A stretch of DNA of 64,000 bases from NCBI RefSeq assembly GCF_006351965.1, contig NZ_CP040932.1, positions 3,038,001 through 3,102,000 of the forward strand. Direction: 5' to 3'. The DNA is from Oceanicola sp. D3 (GTDB lineage: Bacteria > Pseudomonadota > Alphaproteobacteria > Rhodobacterales > Rhodobacteraceae). Every line of letters starts with the position of its first letter. Position 1 is the first letter of the stretch. Made by a program: the position numbers and the translations under genes. The notes beneath the pieces were generated by a model. The model saw only the letters and a list, made by a program, of their open reading frames with translations, had not been told where the DNA came from and ran no database searches. Of the stretch, positions 47,250-56,271 are shown piece after piece.

Positions 47250-48197
47250 GTGCAGGACGCACCGCTTTATGATGAGGCGGACGGCCCCGAGGGGGGCCGC
47301 GCCTACTGGCTGACCTGCGCCGACGGGGTGCGGGTGCGCATGGCGTGGTGGCCGGCGAGCGAGGCGGAGGGCCCCGCCAAAGGCACCGTGCTCTTCTTCC
47401 CCGGTCGCACCGAATACGTTGAAAAATATGGCCGCGCGGCGCATGAATATGTGGCCGCGGGCTTGAACATGGCAGCGATGGACTGGCGCGGCCAAGGCTT
47501 GGCCGATCGTGCCCTGCCCGACCCGGCAACCGGCCATGTCAACGAGTTTGACGACTATCAACTCGACGTCGATGCGATGGTGGCGGCGGTGCGCGAGCTG
47601 GAAGCCGCCCCCCTGCCCCACGTGCTCATCGGCCACTCCATGGGCGGCTGCATCGGGCTTCGCGCCGCGCATCGGCTGGAGCTGAAGGCTGCGGCATTCT
47701 CGGCCCCGATGTGGGGCATCCGGTTTCATCCGGTGGTGCGGCCCGCGGCCTGGGTGCTCTCAACCCTGTCGCGCCCCCTCGGCATGGGCGGCAGGTTTGC
47801 CCCCGGCACCGTGCCCGAAACCTATGCGCTCACCGCTGAATTCGAAAATAACATGCTCACCCGTGACGAAGAGATGTGGCTCTACATGCGCGCCCAACTC
47901 ACCGCCCACCCCGAGCTGGCCTTGGGCGGGCCGAGCCTGCATTGGCTGAACCGGGCATTGGTGGAAATGCGCGGGCTGATGCGCATGCCCGCCCCCGACC
48001 TGCCCTGCCTGACCTATCTGGGCGGCAATGAGCGGATCGTAGACCCGGCAGCGGTGCGCAAACGCATGGATAGCTGGCCCGGAGCGGAGCTCGTGGTGCC
48101 TGAGGGCGCGGAGCATGAGATCCTGATGGAAACGCCCGAGGTGCGGGCCGATTTCTTTGCCCGGACAATCGCGTTTTTCAACGCGCATAGCGGTTGA
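47250..48197 (+). CDS. Alpha/beta hydrolase (lysophospholipase/monoacylglycerol lipase-like)
   Basis: A 315-aa hydrolase. Nucleophile elbow GHSMGGCIG (Ser near residue 132), oxyanion region FFPGRTEYVEKYG, MDWRGQGLADR, and the C-terminal Asp/His in YLGGNERIVDPAAV and GAEHEI. The FPGRTEY and DWRGQG strings are typical of PldB-like lipases. The GTG start at 47250 follows the SCP2 stop by three bases. Substrate uncertain. Confidence 0.87.
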   Translation: MQDAPLYDEADGPEGGRAYWLTCADGVRVRMAWWPASEAEGPAKGTVLFFPGRTEYVEKYGRAAHEYVAAGLNMAAMDWRGQGLADRALPDPATGHVNEFDDYQLDVDAMVAAVRELEAAPLPHVLIGHSMGGCIGLRAAHRLELKAAAFSAPMWGIRFHPVVRPAAWVLSTLSRPLGMGGRFAPGTVPETYALTAEFENNMLTRDEEMWLYMRAQLTAHPELALGGPSLHWLNRALVEMRGLMRMPAPDLPCLTYLGGNERIVDPAAVRKRMDSWPGAELVVPEGAEHEILMETPEVRADFFARTIAFFNAHSG

Positions 48198-48249
48198 AAT
48201 TCACGGCACACAGCTGCCTGCCGCCCACCTGCCTGCCCCAACCCAACCC

Positions 48250-48281
48250 TGACAGAAAAAGACCCGCGCTGGATGCGCGGG
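48250..48281 (-). terminator. Rho-independent terminator of degP
   Basis: On the minus strand: CCCGCGC, loop ATCCA, GCGCGGG, then TCTTTTTCTG. It lies about 30 nt after the degP stop and may also slow the convergent lipase transcript, whose side carries GGTTTTCTC. Confidence 0.82.
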
Positions 48282-48310
48282 CCAGGTTTTCTCGCCTATG
48301 AGAACTCGAT

Positions 48311-49798
48311 TTATTCCAGCGAGAGCGCCACGAAGCGGGGCTCTCCGGCACGGCGGATCAGCAGCAGGAGCGATTTGCGGCCAGCCTCGCGGGCTTCTTC
48401 CACCCGGTCTTCCAGCTCATTCACCGCCCGCACCTTTTGCTGGCCGGCCTCCGTGATGATGTCGCCCGCGCGCAGGCCCTTCTCGTAGGCCTCCGACATC
48501 TCGTCGACCTCCTTGATCACCAGCCCTTCCTCATTGCCGTCGAGGCTCATCTGCTCGCGCAGCTCATCGGTCAGCGTGGTGACGGTGAGGCCCAGGAGCT
48601 CTTGCTCCTGCGGCGCTTCGGGCTCTGCGCCCTCTCCCTGCTCGGCCACCGCGGGCACAGCGCCTTCGGCCTCTTCACGGCGACCAAGGGTGACCTTCAG
48701 CGTCTCGGTCTTGCCATCGCGGAACACCACCATGCGGACGGTTTTGCCGACCTCGGTGTTGCCCACCCGGCGCACGAGGCCGCGCACGTCTTCCACCTCT
48801 TGCCCGTCGAAGCTGATGATCACATCGCCCGATTTCATGCCAGCTTCCATGGCCGGACCTTCGGGAACATCGGTGACCAGCGCGCCCTTGGCCGGGGTCA
48901 GGCCAATGGCTTCGGCCACATCCGGGGTGACATCCTGAATACGCACACCCAGCCAGCCGCGTCGGGTTTCGCCGTATTCCTTGAGCTGGGCAACCACCTT
49001 GGTCACCACGTTGGAGGCCATGGAGAAGCCGATGCCGATGGAGCCGCCGTTGGGCGACAGGATCGCGGTGTTCACACCAATCACCTGACCGTCCATGTTG
49101 AACAGCGGGCCACCGGAGTTGCCGCGGTTAATGGCGGCGTCGGTCTGGATGTAATCGTCATAGGTGCCCGAGAGCGCCCGGTTGCGGGCCGAAACGATCC
49201 CGGCGGAAACCGAAAAGCCCTGACCAAGCGGGTTGCCCATGGCAATCACCCAATCGCCCACGCGGGCGGTGTTGCTGTCGCCAAAGGGAACAAAGGGCAG
49301 CGCCTCTTCAGGCTCGACCTTCAGCAGAGCAATGTCGGTGTTGGCATCGGTACCCACCACTTCGGCGTCCAACTCCTTGCCGGAGAAGAACTCGATGGTG
49401 ATCTGGTCCGCGCCTTCAATGACGTGGTTATTCGTCACGATGTAACCATCTTCAGAGATCACAAAGCCCGAACCCAGCGCCGAGCTGCGGCGCGGACGGT
49501 CCGGGTTGCCTTCACGGTCAAGAAAATCGCGGAAGAAGTCCTCGAAGGGCGAGCCTTCCGGCACCTGCGGCGTGGGGCCAGTGCGGCGCGAAACCGTGGT
49601 GGAGGTGGTGATGTTGACAACCGAGGGGCTGATCTGCTCGGCAAGGTCAGCGAAGCTGCCGGGAATGGCGCGAGATTGCGCATTCACGGCTTGCGCCGCC
49701 AGCAGCGCCATGCCGATGAGCAGGGCGAAGAGGCCGCGCAGCGCAAAAGCGCCTCGGCGGTCCTGCACCATTGGGGTTGCGATTGCCTGTGAAGTCAC
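48311..49798 (-). CDS. degP: Periplasmic serine protease, Do/DegP-HtrA family
   Basis: A 495-aa protein. Signal peptide (FALLIGMALLAAQAVNA), protease domain with His125 (TNNHVIEG), Asp155 (DIALLK) and Ser228 (RGNSGGPL), then two PDZ domains (GWLGVRIQDVTPDVAEAIGL; LGLTVTTLTDELREQMSLDG). It degrades or refolds damaged envelope proteins. Same strand as hflK, hflC and the DUF2065 gene, a common alphaproteobacterial quality-control block; a 248-base gap suggests its own promoter. Confidence 0.95.
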   Translation of the reverse strand: MTSQAIATPMVQDRRGAFALRGLFALLIGMALLAAQAVNAQSRAIPGSFADLAEQISPSVVNITTSTTVSRRTGPTPQVPEGSPFEDFFRDFLDREGNPDRPRRSSALGSGFVISEDGYIVTNNHVIEGADQITIEFFSGKELDAEVVGTDANTDIALLKVEPEEALPFVPFGDSNTARVGDWVIAMGNPLGQGFSVSAGIVSARNRALSGTYDDYIQTDAAINRGNSGGPLFNMDGQVIGVNTAILSPNGGSIGIGFSMASNVVTKVVAQLKEYGETRRGWLGVRIQDVTPDVAEAIGLTPAKGALVTDVPEGPAMEAGMKSGDVIISFDGQEVEDVRGLVRRVGNTEVGKTVRMVVFRDGKTETLKVTLGRREEAEGAVPAVAEQGEGAEPEAPQEQELLGLTVTTLTDELREQMSLDGNEEGLVIKEVDEMSEAYEKGLRAGDIITEAGQQKVRAVNELEDRVEEAREAGRKSLLLLIRRAGEPRFVALSLE

Positions 49799-50046
49799 TG
49801 GATGGTCTCCCTTGATCGTCGGGGCGGACCGGCCGGCACGGGCCTGCGCGAAATGCGCGTCAGGCCGGTCAGGCGCCCCTCTCTGCTTCTGTCTATTTCC
49901 CAGATAGGAAGGCAGAAGCGCAACTCAATGGCTATCGCGGTGCGTCACTTGGCCGTGAATACCGCGTCAACCCTCGGCGCAAAGTGTTTCAGCCACGGAA
50001 GCGTCGCGCAAGGGGGTGCGTTGCCCCGAGGCGTGAAAACCGCGCC

Positions 50047-50241
50047 TCATCCACCAATCCACGCCGCCGCCCAGAGGGAAAGCGCCCCTGCCGTCAGCGC
50101 CAGAAAGCCGATCGTCCTGCGCGCTTCGTGCGGCAGGGAGACGATCCAGCGCAGAATGTCTTCATAAAGCGAAGGGGCCAGTGCAAGCACCAGCCCCTCC
50201 ACAATGCAGATTGCGCCAAGCGCGTAGAGCGCCAAGGCCAT
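50047..50241 (-). CDS. DUF2065 (YjeT-like) small membrane protein
   Basis: A 64-aa protein with two hydrophobic helices (LALYALGAICIVEGLVLALA; GFLALTAGALSLWAAAWIGG) flanking YEDILRWIVSLPHEARRTI, the DUF2065 pattern. Three bases after hflC. In many proteobacteria a DUF2065 gene accompanies hflKC; its role is unknown, perhaps tied to FtsH-HflKC control. Confidence 0.88.
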   Translation of the reverse strand: MALALYALGAICIVEGLVLALAPSLYEDILRWIVSLPHEARRTIGFLALTAGALSLWAAAWIGG

Positions 50242-50244
50242 GGG

Positions 50245-51459
50245 TCAGTTGCCCGTGGTGTCGTCGGCGGGAGCCTCCTCGGCCGGGGCCTCCTCAGCGG
50301 GTGCATCCTCGGCAGGGCCCGGCGCATCGGTGGAGGCGTCGGTTTCACCGGCAGGCTCCATCGGAACCTCACTGGTGTCACCCTCGGCAGCGCCCTCGGC
50401 GTCCCCTTCTGTGCCGATCTCGGCCTCATCAGGGATGTTCACCGGGTCCGGCATGGTCTCGGTCACCGCTTCGGCCTCGCTGGCCGTTTCGGCAGCCGAT
50501 TCCTCGGCGGCGCGGATGGCGGCCTCATTGGCCTCCCGTGCCGCTGCCGCAGCAGCCTCATCAACTGGTGCCGGCGCCGCGCCGGCAGAGGAGCCATCGC
50601 TGCGCAGGTAATTGAAGAACTCCGAGTCCGGGCTCATCACCATTGACGAATTGTTACCCTTCAGCGCGTTCTCATAAGCGGTCAGCGAACGGTAGAACTC
50701 GAAGAACTCCTGATCCTGCCCATAGGCTTCGGCGAAGATACGGTTTCGTTCCGCATCGGCCTGACCCTGAATGATGCGGGCATCACGGCGAGCTTCGGCG
50801 AGGATCTCCTCGTAGGTCCGGTCAGCGGAGGCGCGCACCCTCTGGGCCGCTTCCTGGCCTCGGGCCCGTTCGTCGATGGCTTCCCGTTCCCGCTCGGCGA
50901 TCATCCGTTGCAGGGTGGCGTCGAAGTTCTGGTCGGGCAGGTTGGTCTGCCGCAGCCGAACGTCGACAACCTCGATGCCCAGAGCCGAGGCACGAGCGTT
51001 GGCCCGCACTTCGATCTGGTCCATCAGCGAGGTCCGCTCGGGCGAGAGAATGGTGTTGGACGTCACACCATCCGAACCCAGCACAGCGCGGATCTGACCG
51101 TCGAGAATGTCGTTCAGCTGGATCTCGGCAGCGCGTTCGTCACCGGCACCGAGGGCCTGACGGAACTGCACCAGATCAACGATGCGCCAAAGCACAAAAG
51201 CATCGACCACGAGACGCCGGTCATCAGCCGGGGTGACCTCGATCAGCGGCGTTTCGATGGAGAGGATACGGTCTTCGTAGTCCACAACATCGTCGAGCAG
51301 CGGCACTTTCAAGTACCAGCCCGGCTCGACGCGTTCCTGCTTGATCTGGCCGAAACGGAGCACCAGCACCTTTTCACGCTCATCGACGATGTAGATCGAC
51401 GAAAGCAGCGCGGCCAGCACGATGGCGACGACGGGAATGAGATAGGAGGCGCGGTTCAT
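50245..51459 (-). CDS. hflC: FtsH modulator HflC
   Basis: A 404-aa SPFH protein. One N-terminal transmembrane helix (LIPVVAIVLAALLSSIYIV), the band-7 domain (DEREKVLVLRFGQIKQERVE to RMIAEREREAIDERARGQE), then the helical segment and EFFEFYRSLTAYENALKGNN. Residues about 295-404 form an unusual Ala/Glu/Pro/Asp-rich acidic extension not present in enterobacterial HflC. With HflK it forms the large cage around FtsH. Start overlaps the hflK stop by one base. Confidence 0.94.
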   Translation of the reverse strand: MNRASYLIPVVAIVLAALLSSIYIVDEREKVLVLRFGQIKQERVEPGWYLKVPLLDDVVDYEDRILSIETPLIEVTPADDRRLVVDAFVLWRIVDLVQFRQALGAGDERAAEIQLNDILDGQIRAVLGSDGVTSNTILSPERTSLMDQIEVRANARASALGIEVVDVRLRQTNLPDQNFDATLQRMIAEREREAIDERARGQEAAQRVRASADRTYEEILAEARRDARIIQGQADAERNRIFAEAYGQDQEFFEFYRSLTAYENALKGNNSSMVMSPDSEFFNYLRSDGSSAGAAPAPVDEAAAAAAREANEAAIRAAEESAAETASEAEAVTETMPDPVNIPDEAEIGTEGDAEGAAEGDTSEVPMEPAGETDASTDAPGPAEDAPAEEAPAEEAPADDTTGN

Positions 51460-52685
51460 CAGTTGCTCCCTCCGCTGGTAGTGGATCGGCGAAGCTCGTT
51501 GAGCGGCAGGTAAGGCACAACGCCCGAGCCACCGTCTTCACCTTGATTTTCAAGGATAATTTTATCGACATCGCCCAGCACCTTTTCCATCGTTTCAAGG
51601 TAGAGGCGCTTGCGCGTCACTTCCGGCGCGGCGCGATACTCTTCCAGCACCGACAAGAAGCGCGAGCTTTCACCGGTGGCGTCGTTGACGACGCGCGAGC
51701 GATAGGCTTCGCTTTCCTCAAGGATCCGCGCACCCTGACCACGGGCTGCTGCGAGGCGTCCGTTGGCATAGGCATCGGCCTGACGTTCAACCTGATCACG
51801 CTCCTGCTCGGCGGCCTGCACGTCGCGGAAGGCATCAATCACCGAGGTGTTGGTGGTGTTGCCATTGATGTCCGTCACCTGCACCTGCTGCGAGGGCGGG
51901 TCCACCTTGTTGAAGTTGACGCGGATCACGTTGATGCCGGTTTCCTGCTGGTCGAGGATCTGCTGGATCAGCTCATCCACCGCCGCTTCAATCGCCGCAC
52001 GGTCCCGGTTGAGGATCGGGGCGAGTTCGGACTGCGCGATCACTTCGCGCATGGCGGACTCGGCCACCGAGCGCACGGTGAGCTCAGGCTGTTGCAGCGA
52101 GAACAGGAAATCTGCCGCGTTCTTCACGTTCCAGACCACCTGAAAGTCGATATCGACGATGTTCTCGTCGGTGGTCAGCATCAGCCCGTCATTGCCCGAA
52201 GAGCCACGCCGCACGCCGATATCCTCGGTGCGGTTGGTGGTGACGTCGATCACCTCGGCGGTGACGAAGGGCCAGGGGGCGAAGTTGAGGCCTTCTGTGC
52301 CGATGTCGGAGAACTCGCCCAGAAACAGCTCGACCGACTGTTGTTCAGGCCGGACAGTGTAAAAGCTGGAGAAGGCCCAGAGCAGGGCCGCTGCGCCGAC
52401 GCCAATCAGCAGGGTGCCGCGAGTGAGCCAGGGAGCGCCGCCGCCCCCCGGGCCACGTCCGCCGGGGCCACGGCCATTGCTGCCGCCGCCACGCCCGCCC
52501 ATGAGCACCTTCAGCTGCTCCTGACCCTTTTTCATGATCTGGTCGATCTCGGGGATCCCTGCCCCCTCACCGGGCCTGCGCCCGCCCTCCGGGCGATTGG
52601 GACGATCACGATCGTCGCCATTGCCACCGCCGGAGCCACCGCCAGACGATCCGCCGCCCCAAGGGCCGCCGTTATTGCCAGCCAT
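51459..52685 (-). CDS. hflK: FtsH modulator HflK
   Basis: A 408-aa SPFH protein. A Gly/Asn/Asp/Arg-rich N-terminal tail (residues 1-90, many GG repeats) is followed by one transmembrane helix (TLLIGVGAAALLWAFSSFYT), the band-7 domain (VRPEQQSVELFLGEFSDIGT; IDFQVVWNVKNAADFLFSLQ), and the C-terminal MEKVLGDVDKIILENQG. Forms HflKC with the next gene. First gene of the hflK-hflC-DUF2065 run. Confidence 0.94.
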   Translation of the reverse strand: MAGNNGGPWGGGSSGGGSGGGNGDDRDRPNRPEGGRRPGEGAGIPEIDQIMKKGQEQLKVLMGGRGGGSNGRGPGGRGPGGGGAPWLTRGTLLIGVGAAALLWAFSSFYTVRPEQQSVELFLGEFSDIGTEGLNFAPWPFVTAEVIDVTTNRTEDIGVRRGSSGNDGLMLTTDENIVDIDFQVVWNVKNAADFLFSLQQPELTVRSVAESAMREVIAQSELAPILNRDRAAIEAAVDELIQQILDQQETGINVIRVNFNKVDPPSQQVQVTDINGNTTNTSVIDAFRDVQAAEQERDQVERQADAYANGRLAAARGQGARILEESEAYRSRVVNDATGESSRFLSVLEEYRAAPEVTRKRLYLETMEKVLGDVDKIILENQGEDGGSGVVPYLPLNELRRSTTSGGSN

Positions 52686-52799
52686 ATGTGTCTCTTTCCT
52701 CTTCCTTGCCGGTCCGCCTTCGGGGGCGGGTTGGTTCGTGTTGTAGCACAGGTGGTTACGGGAGCGCCAAATTCAACTGCGCCCGCGCCCCGCGACGCC

Positions 52800-54170
52800 T
52801 CAGCGCACGGGGGTTTTCATCGTCACCAGTTCCTCTGCCATGGTCGGATGCACCGCGCAGGTGCGGTCAAAATCTTCTTTCGTCGCACCCATCTTGATGG
52901 CGATGCCGGCAAGCTGGATCATCTCGCCAGCCTCGGGGGCCACGATATGGCAGCCCAGCACCTTGCGGCTCTCCTTGCCGACGATCAGCTTCATCATCAC
53001 CCGGTCATCGGTATGGGCGAAGGCGGTTTTCATCGGGCGGAAGGAGGTGGAATACACCTCATAGGCCTCGCCGCCTGCCTCCATCGCGCGCTCTGCCTCG
53101 TTCTCCGTGATGCCCACGGTGCCCAGCTCGGGCTGAGTGTAAACGGCAGAGGGCACCAGCTCGTGATCCACCGGCGTTGGTTTGCCGTGGAACACGGTGT
53201 TCACAAAGGCCACCCCCTCGCGGATGGCAACCGGCGTCAGCTCCACCCGCCCGGTCACATCGCCGATGGCGTAGATCGAGGGCACGTCTGTCTGGCTGAA
53301 TTCGTTGACGACCACCTCGCCCATGCGGCCCAGCTTCACGCCCGCCTCCTCCAGCCCGAGCCCCTTGGTGTTGGGGTCGCGGCCGGTGGCAAAAAGGATC
53401 TTCTCATAGATGCCCTCGTGCCCGGTGCTGGTGCGCACCAAAACGCCGTGCTCCAGCTTTTGCATGTCGGTAATGGAGGTGCCGCAGTGGATCTCGATGC
53501 CGAGGCTTTCCATGTGGTCGGCAAGGTGGCCGCGGGCCTCGTCATCAAAGCCGCGCAAAATCTGCGCCCCGCGCAGGAAGATCGTCGTTTTCACTCCCAG
53601 GCCATTGAGAATACAGGCCATTTCACAGGCGATAAAGCCGCCGCCGATGATCAGGATGCTCTCTGGCAACTCATCGAAGAGGAACACATCGTTGGAGCTG
53701 ATGCCGTATTCCTCGGCCCCCTCCAGCGGCGGAAAGCTGGGGGCCCCGCCCGTGGCCACAAGGATGTGGCGGCATTTGAATTCGGTGCCATCAGCCAGCG
53801 CAACGGTATGCGGGTCTTTCACCACAGCACGCTGCCCGAAAATCTCCACGCCGGCCTTTTCGAGGTTGCGGGTGTAGATCTGCTCCAGCCTGTCCAACTC
53901 GGCGTGCAGGTGATGGCGGAACTTGCCCCAGTCAAACCCGCCGGCGTGCACCGTCCAGCCGTAGGCCTGCGCCAGCTTCATCTCTTCGGGGAAATGCGAG
54001 GCAAAGACCATCAGCTTTTTGGGCACGCAGCCACGGATCACACAGGTGCCCCCCATGCGATACTCTTCCGCCAGCCCCACTTTGACGCCCGCTTCCGAAC
54101 TGGCCAGCCGCGCCGCGCGCACCCCGCCGGAGCCGCCGCCGATGACGAAGAGATCGTAATCAAATTCCAT
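52800..54170 (-). CDS. gor: Glutathione-disulfide reductase
   Basis: A 456-aa flavoprotein. FAD loop VIGGGSGGVRAARLA, redox disulfide GGTCVIRGCVPKK (Cys43-Cys48), NADPH loop ILIIGGGFIACEMACILNGL, ATGRDPNTKGLGLEE, IYAIGDVTGRVELTPVAIRE, and C-terminal HPTMAEE that supplies the base His/Glu. Uses NADPH to regenerate GSH. Followed within 36 bases upstream by rpiA on the same strand, the order rpiA-gor being common in Rhodobacterales. Confidence 0.95.
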   Translation of the reverse strand: MEFDYDLFVIGGGSGGVRAARLASSEAGVKVGLAEEYRMGGTCVIRGCVPKKLMVFASHFPEEMKLAQAYGWTVHAGGFDWGKFRHHLHAELDRLEQIYTRNLEKAGVEIFGQRAVVKDPHTVALADGTEFKCRHILVATGGAPSFPPLEGAEEYGISSNDVFLFDELPESILIIGGGFIACEMACILNGLGVKTTIFLRGAQILRGFDDEARGHLADHMESLGIEIHCGTSITDMQKLEHGVLVRTSTGHEGIYEKILFATGRDPNTKGLGLEEAGVKLGRMGEVVVNEFSQTDVPSIYAIGDVTGRVELTPVAIREGVAFVNTVFHGKPTPVDHELVPSAVYTQPELGTVGITENEAERAMEAGGEAYEVYSTSFRPMKTAFAHTDDRVMMKLIVGKESRKVLGCHIVAPEAGEMIQLAGIAIKMGATKEDFDRTCAVHPTMAEELVTMKTPVR

Positions 54171-54205
54171 GTGTCTGCCTTGCCTCGCTGGCCGCCCTCT
54201 CCTCC

Positions 54206-54985
54206 TCAGAGGTCGGCGAAGATGTTGTCTCCCTCAAGGAGGTCGATCTTCTCTTCCTCCTCGGTGCCTTCATTGATGTCGCGCACCTGCACGCGCCCGT
54301 CGCCGTGACCGATGATCACTACGTCGCATATGTCGATGAACAACCCGTTTTCAACCACGCCGGGCACCTGATTGAGCACGAGGCTCAACTGGCGCGCGTT
54401 GCCGATGCGGCGCAGGTGCAAATCGAGAATGTAGTTGCCCTCATCGGTCACATAGGGCGCATCGTCGTTCATGCGCAGGCTGGTGTCGCGGCCCAGAACA
54501 TCCATGTTTATAAGGGTTTCCTCGACCAGCGCCTTGGTTGTTTGCCAGCCGAAGGGGATCACCTCCACCGGCAGCGGAAAGGCCCCGAGCGAGGTGACAT
54601 CCTTGGCCGCATCGGCGATCACCACCATCCTGTCAGAGGCGGTTGCGACAATTTTCTCTTGCAGCAGCGCCCCGCCGCCGCCCTTGATGAGGTTGAGCTC
54701 GCCGTCGAACTCGTCGGCCCCGTCGATGGTGAGATCGAGCCATTTGGCCTCGTCCAGAGACACCACCGGAATGCCCAGCTCACGCGCCAGATCGGCGGTG
54801 CGGGTGGAGGTGGGAACGCCGACGATATCGAGCTTCTCCTCCTGCATCTTTTCAGCAAGACAGCGCACCATCCAAGCCGCCGTGGAGCCGGTGCCGAGGC
54901 CCACGCGCATGCCGTCCTGCACGTAGTCAACCGCGCGTTTGGCGGCGACGAACTTGGCCTTGTCGATCGGCGAAAGGTCAGTCAT
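54206..54985 (-). CDS. rpiA: Ribose-5-phosphate isomerase A
   Basis: A 259-aa RpiA: VGLGTGSTAAWMV, VPTSTRTADLARELGIPV, DLTIDGADEFDGELNLIKGG-GGALLQEKIVA (substrate loop and catalytic residues), and HLRRIGNAR. The C-terminus beyond residue 225 (GDGRVQVRDINEGTEEEEKI...) is an acidic extension somewhat longer than in E. coli RpiA (219 aa). Links ribose-5-P and ribulose-5-P in the pentose phosphate pathway. Confidence 0.95.
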   Translation of the reverse strand: MTDLSPIDKAKFVAAKRAVDYVQDGMRVGLGTGSTAAWMVRCLAEKMQEEKLDIVGVPTSTRTADLARELGIPVVSLDEAKWLDLTIDGADEFDGELNLIKGGGGALLQEKIVATASDRMVVIADAAKDVTSLGAFPLPVEVIPFGWQTTKALVEETLINMDVLGRDTSLRMNDDAPYVTDEGNYILDLHLRRIGNARQLSLVLNQVPGVVENGLFIDICDVVIIGHGDGRVQVRDINEGTEEEEKIDLLEGDNIFADL

Positions 54986-55060
54986 CTGCGGTCTCCCCCT
55001 GGTGGCCGTCCGGGCATGGTTATAGGGGCTGGGGCCGCAGGGTGCGAGGGCAAAACGGCC

Positions 55061-55978
55061 TCAGCCGTGGCCGATGAGCCGGGGCGCCCGGCAGGCATGG
55101 GCCGCACATTCCAGCTCGAGGGTGGAATGGTGGATGTGGAAGCGCGCGGCGAGTGCGGATTTCAACGCCGATTTGATCGCATCAGCCTCACTCCAGCGGC
55201 CCTCTTCCAGCACCACATGGGCCTCCAGCGCGGCCTCGTGCTCCTGCATCTGCCAGAGGTGCAGATGGTGTACGGAGGCGACGCCGGGAATGGCCGCAAG
55301 CTCTTGGGACAACTCGGAAATATCGAGTCCGGGCGGGGCGCCGAGCATCAGCATCCGGATGACGCCGGGCACCTCGGCGAGGGCGTGCCAGAGGATGTAG
55401 GCGGAGATCAGGAGGGTGACCAGCGGGTCGGCCAGGCGCCAGTCGTAGAGCAGGATGAGCGTGCCAGCGACGATCACCGCCACAGAGCCCAGCGCATCCG
55501 CGAGGTTGTGCAGGAAGGCGGCGCGGATATTGGCGGAGGTCTTGGACATGGCGAAGGTGAGCAGGGCTGTCACCGCATCGACGATGAGCGCGATGGCCGC
55601 GATGATCACCACCGTCCAGCCCTCGACATCCTCTGGTGCGAAGAGCCGCATCACCCCCTCGTAGGCGAGATAAACCGCCAGCAAAATCAGGGTGGTATAG
55701 TTGATCAGTGCAGCCACCATCTCGGCCCGGCCATAGCCGAAGGTCATGCCTGCATCCGCCGGTCGGCGAGCGATGCGGCGGGCGGCGAAGGCGATCACCA
55801 GCGACACCGCATCCGAGAGGTTGTGCAACGCATCGGCGATGAGGGCGAGCGAGCCGGAGAGCAACCCGCCGACGATCTGGGCCACGGTCAGCCCGAAGTT
55901 CACCAGAACGGCGAGGGCGAGCTTGCGGTCTCCCATCTCGGGATCGACGTGGTGGTGATGATGGTGATCGTGCGGCAT
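55061..55978 (-). CDS. Cation diffusion facilitator (zinc/cobalt exporter)
   Basis: A 305-aa CDF protein. The N-terminus MPHDHHHHHHVDPEMGD is a His-rich metal-binding leader. Six helices carry the site residues: SGSLALIADALHNLSDAVSL (HxxxD), and FLHNLADALGSVAVIVAGTL. The C-terminal cytosolic domain has SVHHLHLWQMQEHEAALEAH. Exports Zn2+ (or Co2+/Fe2+) in exchange for H+. The start at 55978 is chosen because the upstream open frame runs into the intergenic region. Complements the zinc importer genes elsewhere in the window. Confidence 0.9.
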   Translation of the reverse strand: MPHDHHHHHHVDPEMGDRKLALAVLVNFGLTVAQIVGGLLSGSLALIADALHNLSDAVSLVIAFAARRIARRPADAGMTFGYGRAEMVAALINYTTLILLAVYLAYEGVMRLFAPEDVEGWTVVIIAAIALIVDAVTALLTFAMSKTSANIRAAFLHNLADALGSVAVIVAGTLILLYDWRLADPLVTLLISAYILWHALAEVPGVIRMLMLGAPPGLDISELSQELAAIPGVASVHHLHLWQMQEHEAALEAHVVLEEGRWSEADAIKSALKSALAARFHIHHSTLELECAAHACRAPRLIGHG

Positions 55979-56271
55979 GGGCGCGAAGGTAACGCGGTGG
56001 ACTGCGCGGGCAATGCGGAAATGCATCTGCGGAGCTGCCGAAGCGGCGTTAACCCTGGAGCGACCCGGGGCACAAGCGATGCACAGGCCATGCACATCCC
56101 ATGCATATGCAGATTTGCAAAACGGCGTCAGGTTAACCCGCCGCGCGCCGGGACTTGACGACGCTGCTCCGGCACCGCGAAAGCGGGCGGCCTTGGCCAC
56201 GGTGCGGGCATCGTGCGGGAAGTTTCGTTTTCAGGCTTGCCGCCAGGCGCGGCGCTGGCATGGTGGCGGCC
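55979..56271. promoter_or_regulatory. Divergent promoter region between the CDF gene and sdaA, with spaced ATGCA repeats
   Basis: 293 bases without a gene. Four ATGCA copies occur at 56079, 56090, 56101 and 56107, the first three exactly 11 bases apart (about one helical turn). This may be a binding array for a regulator of the metal exporter or the serine dehydratase. No RNA gene is seen. Confidence 0.4.

Noticed and set aside
51543-54308. Very long open frame on the + strand (about 920 codons) across hflK and gor
   Set aside because: It is antisense to hflK and gor, which have full-length, motif-complete frames; its translation has no recognisable domain and the openness follows from high GC third positions.
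54305-56158. 617-codon + strand open frame across rpiA and the CDF gene
   Set aside because: Covers two well-supported genes on the other strand and shows a repetitive His/Asp/Gly composition typical of antisense frames.
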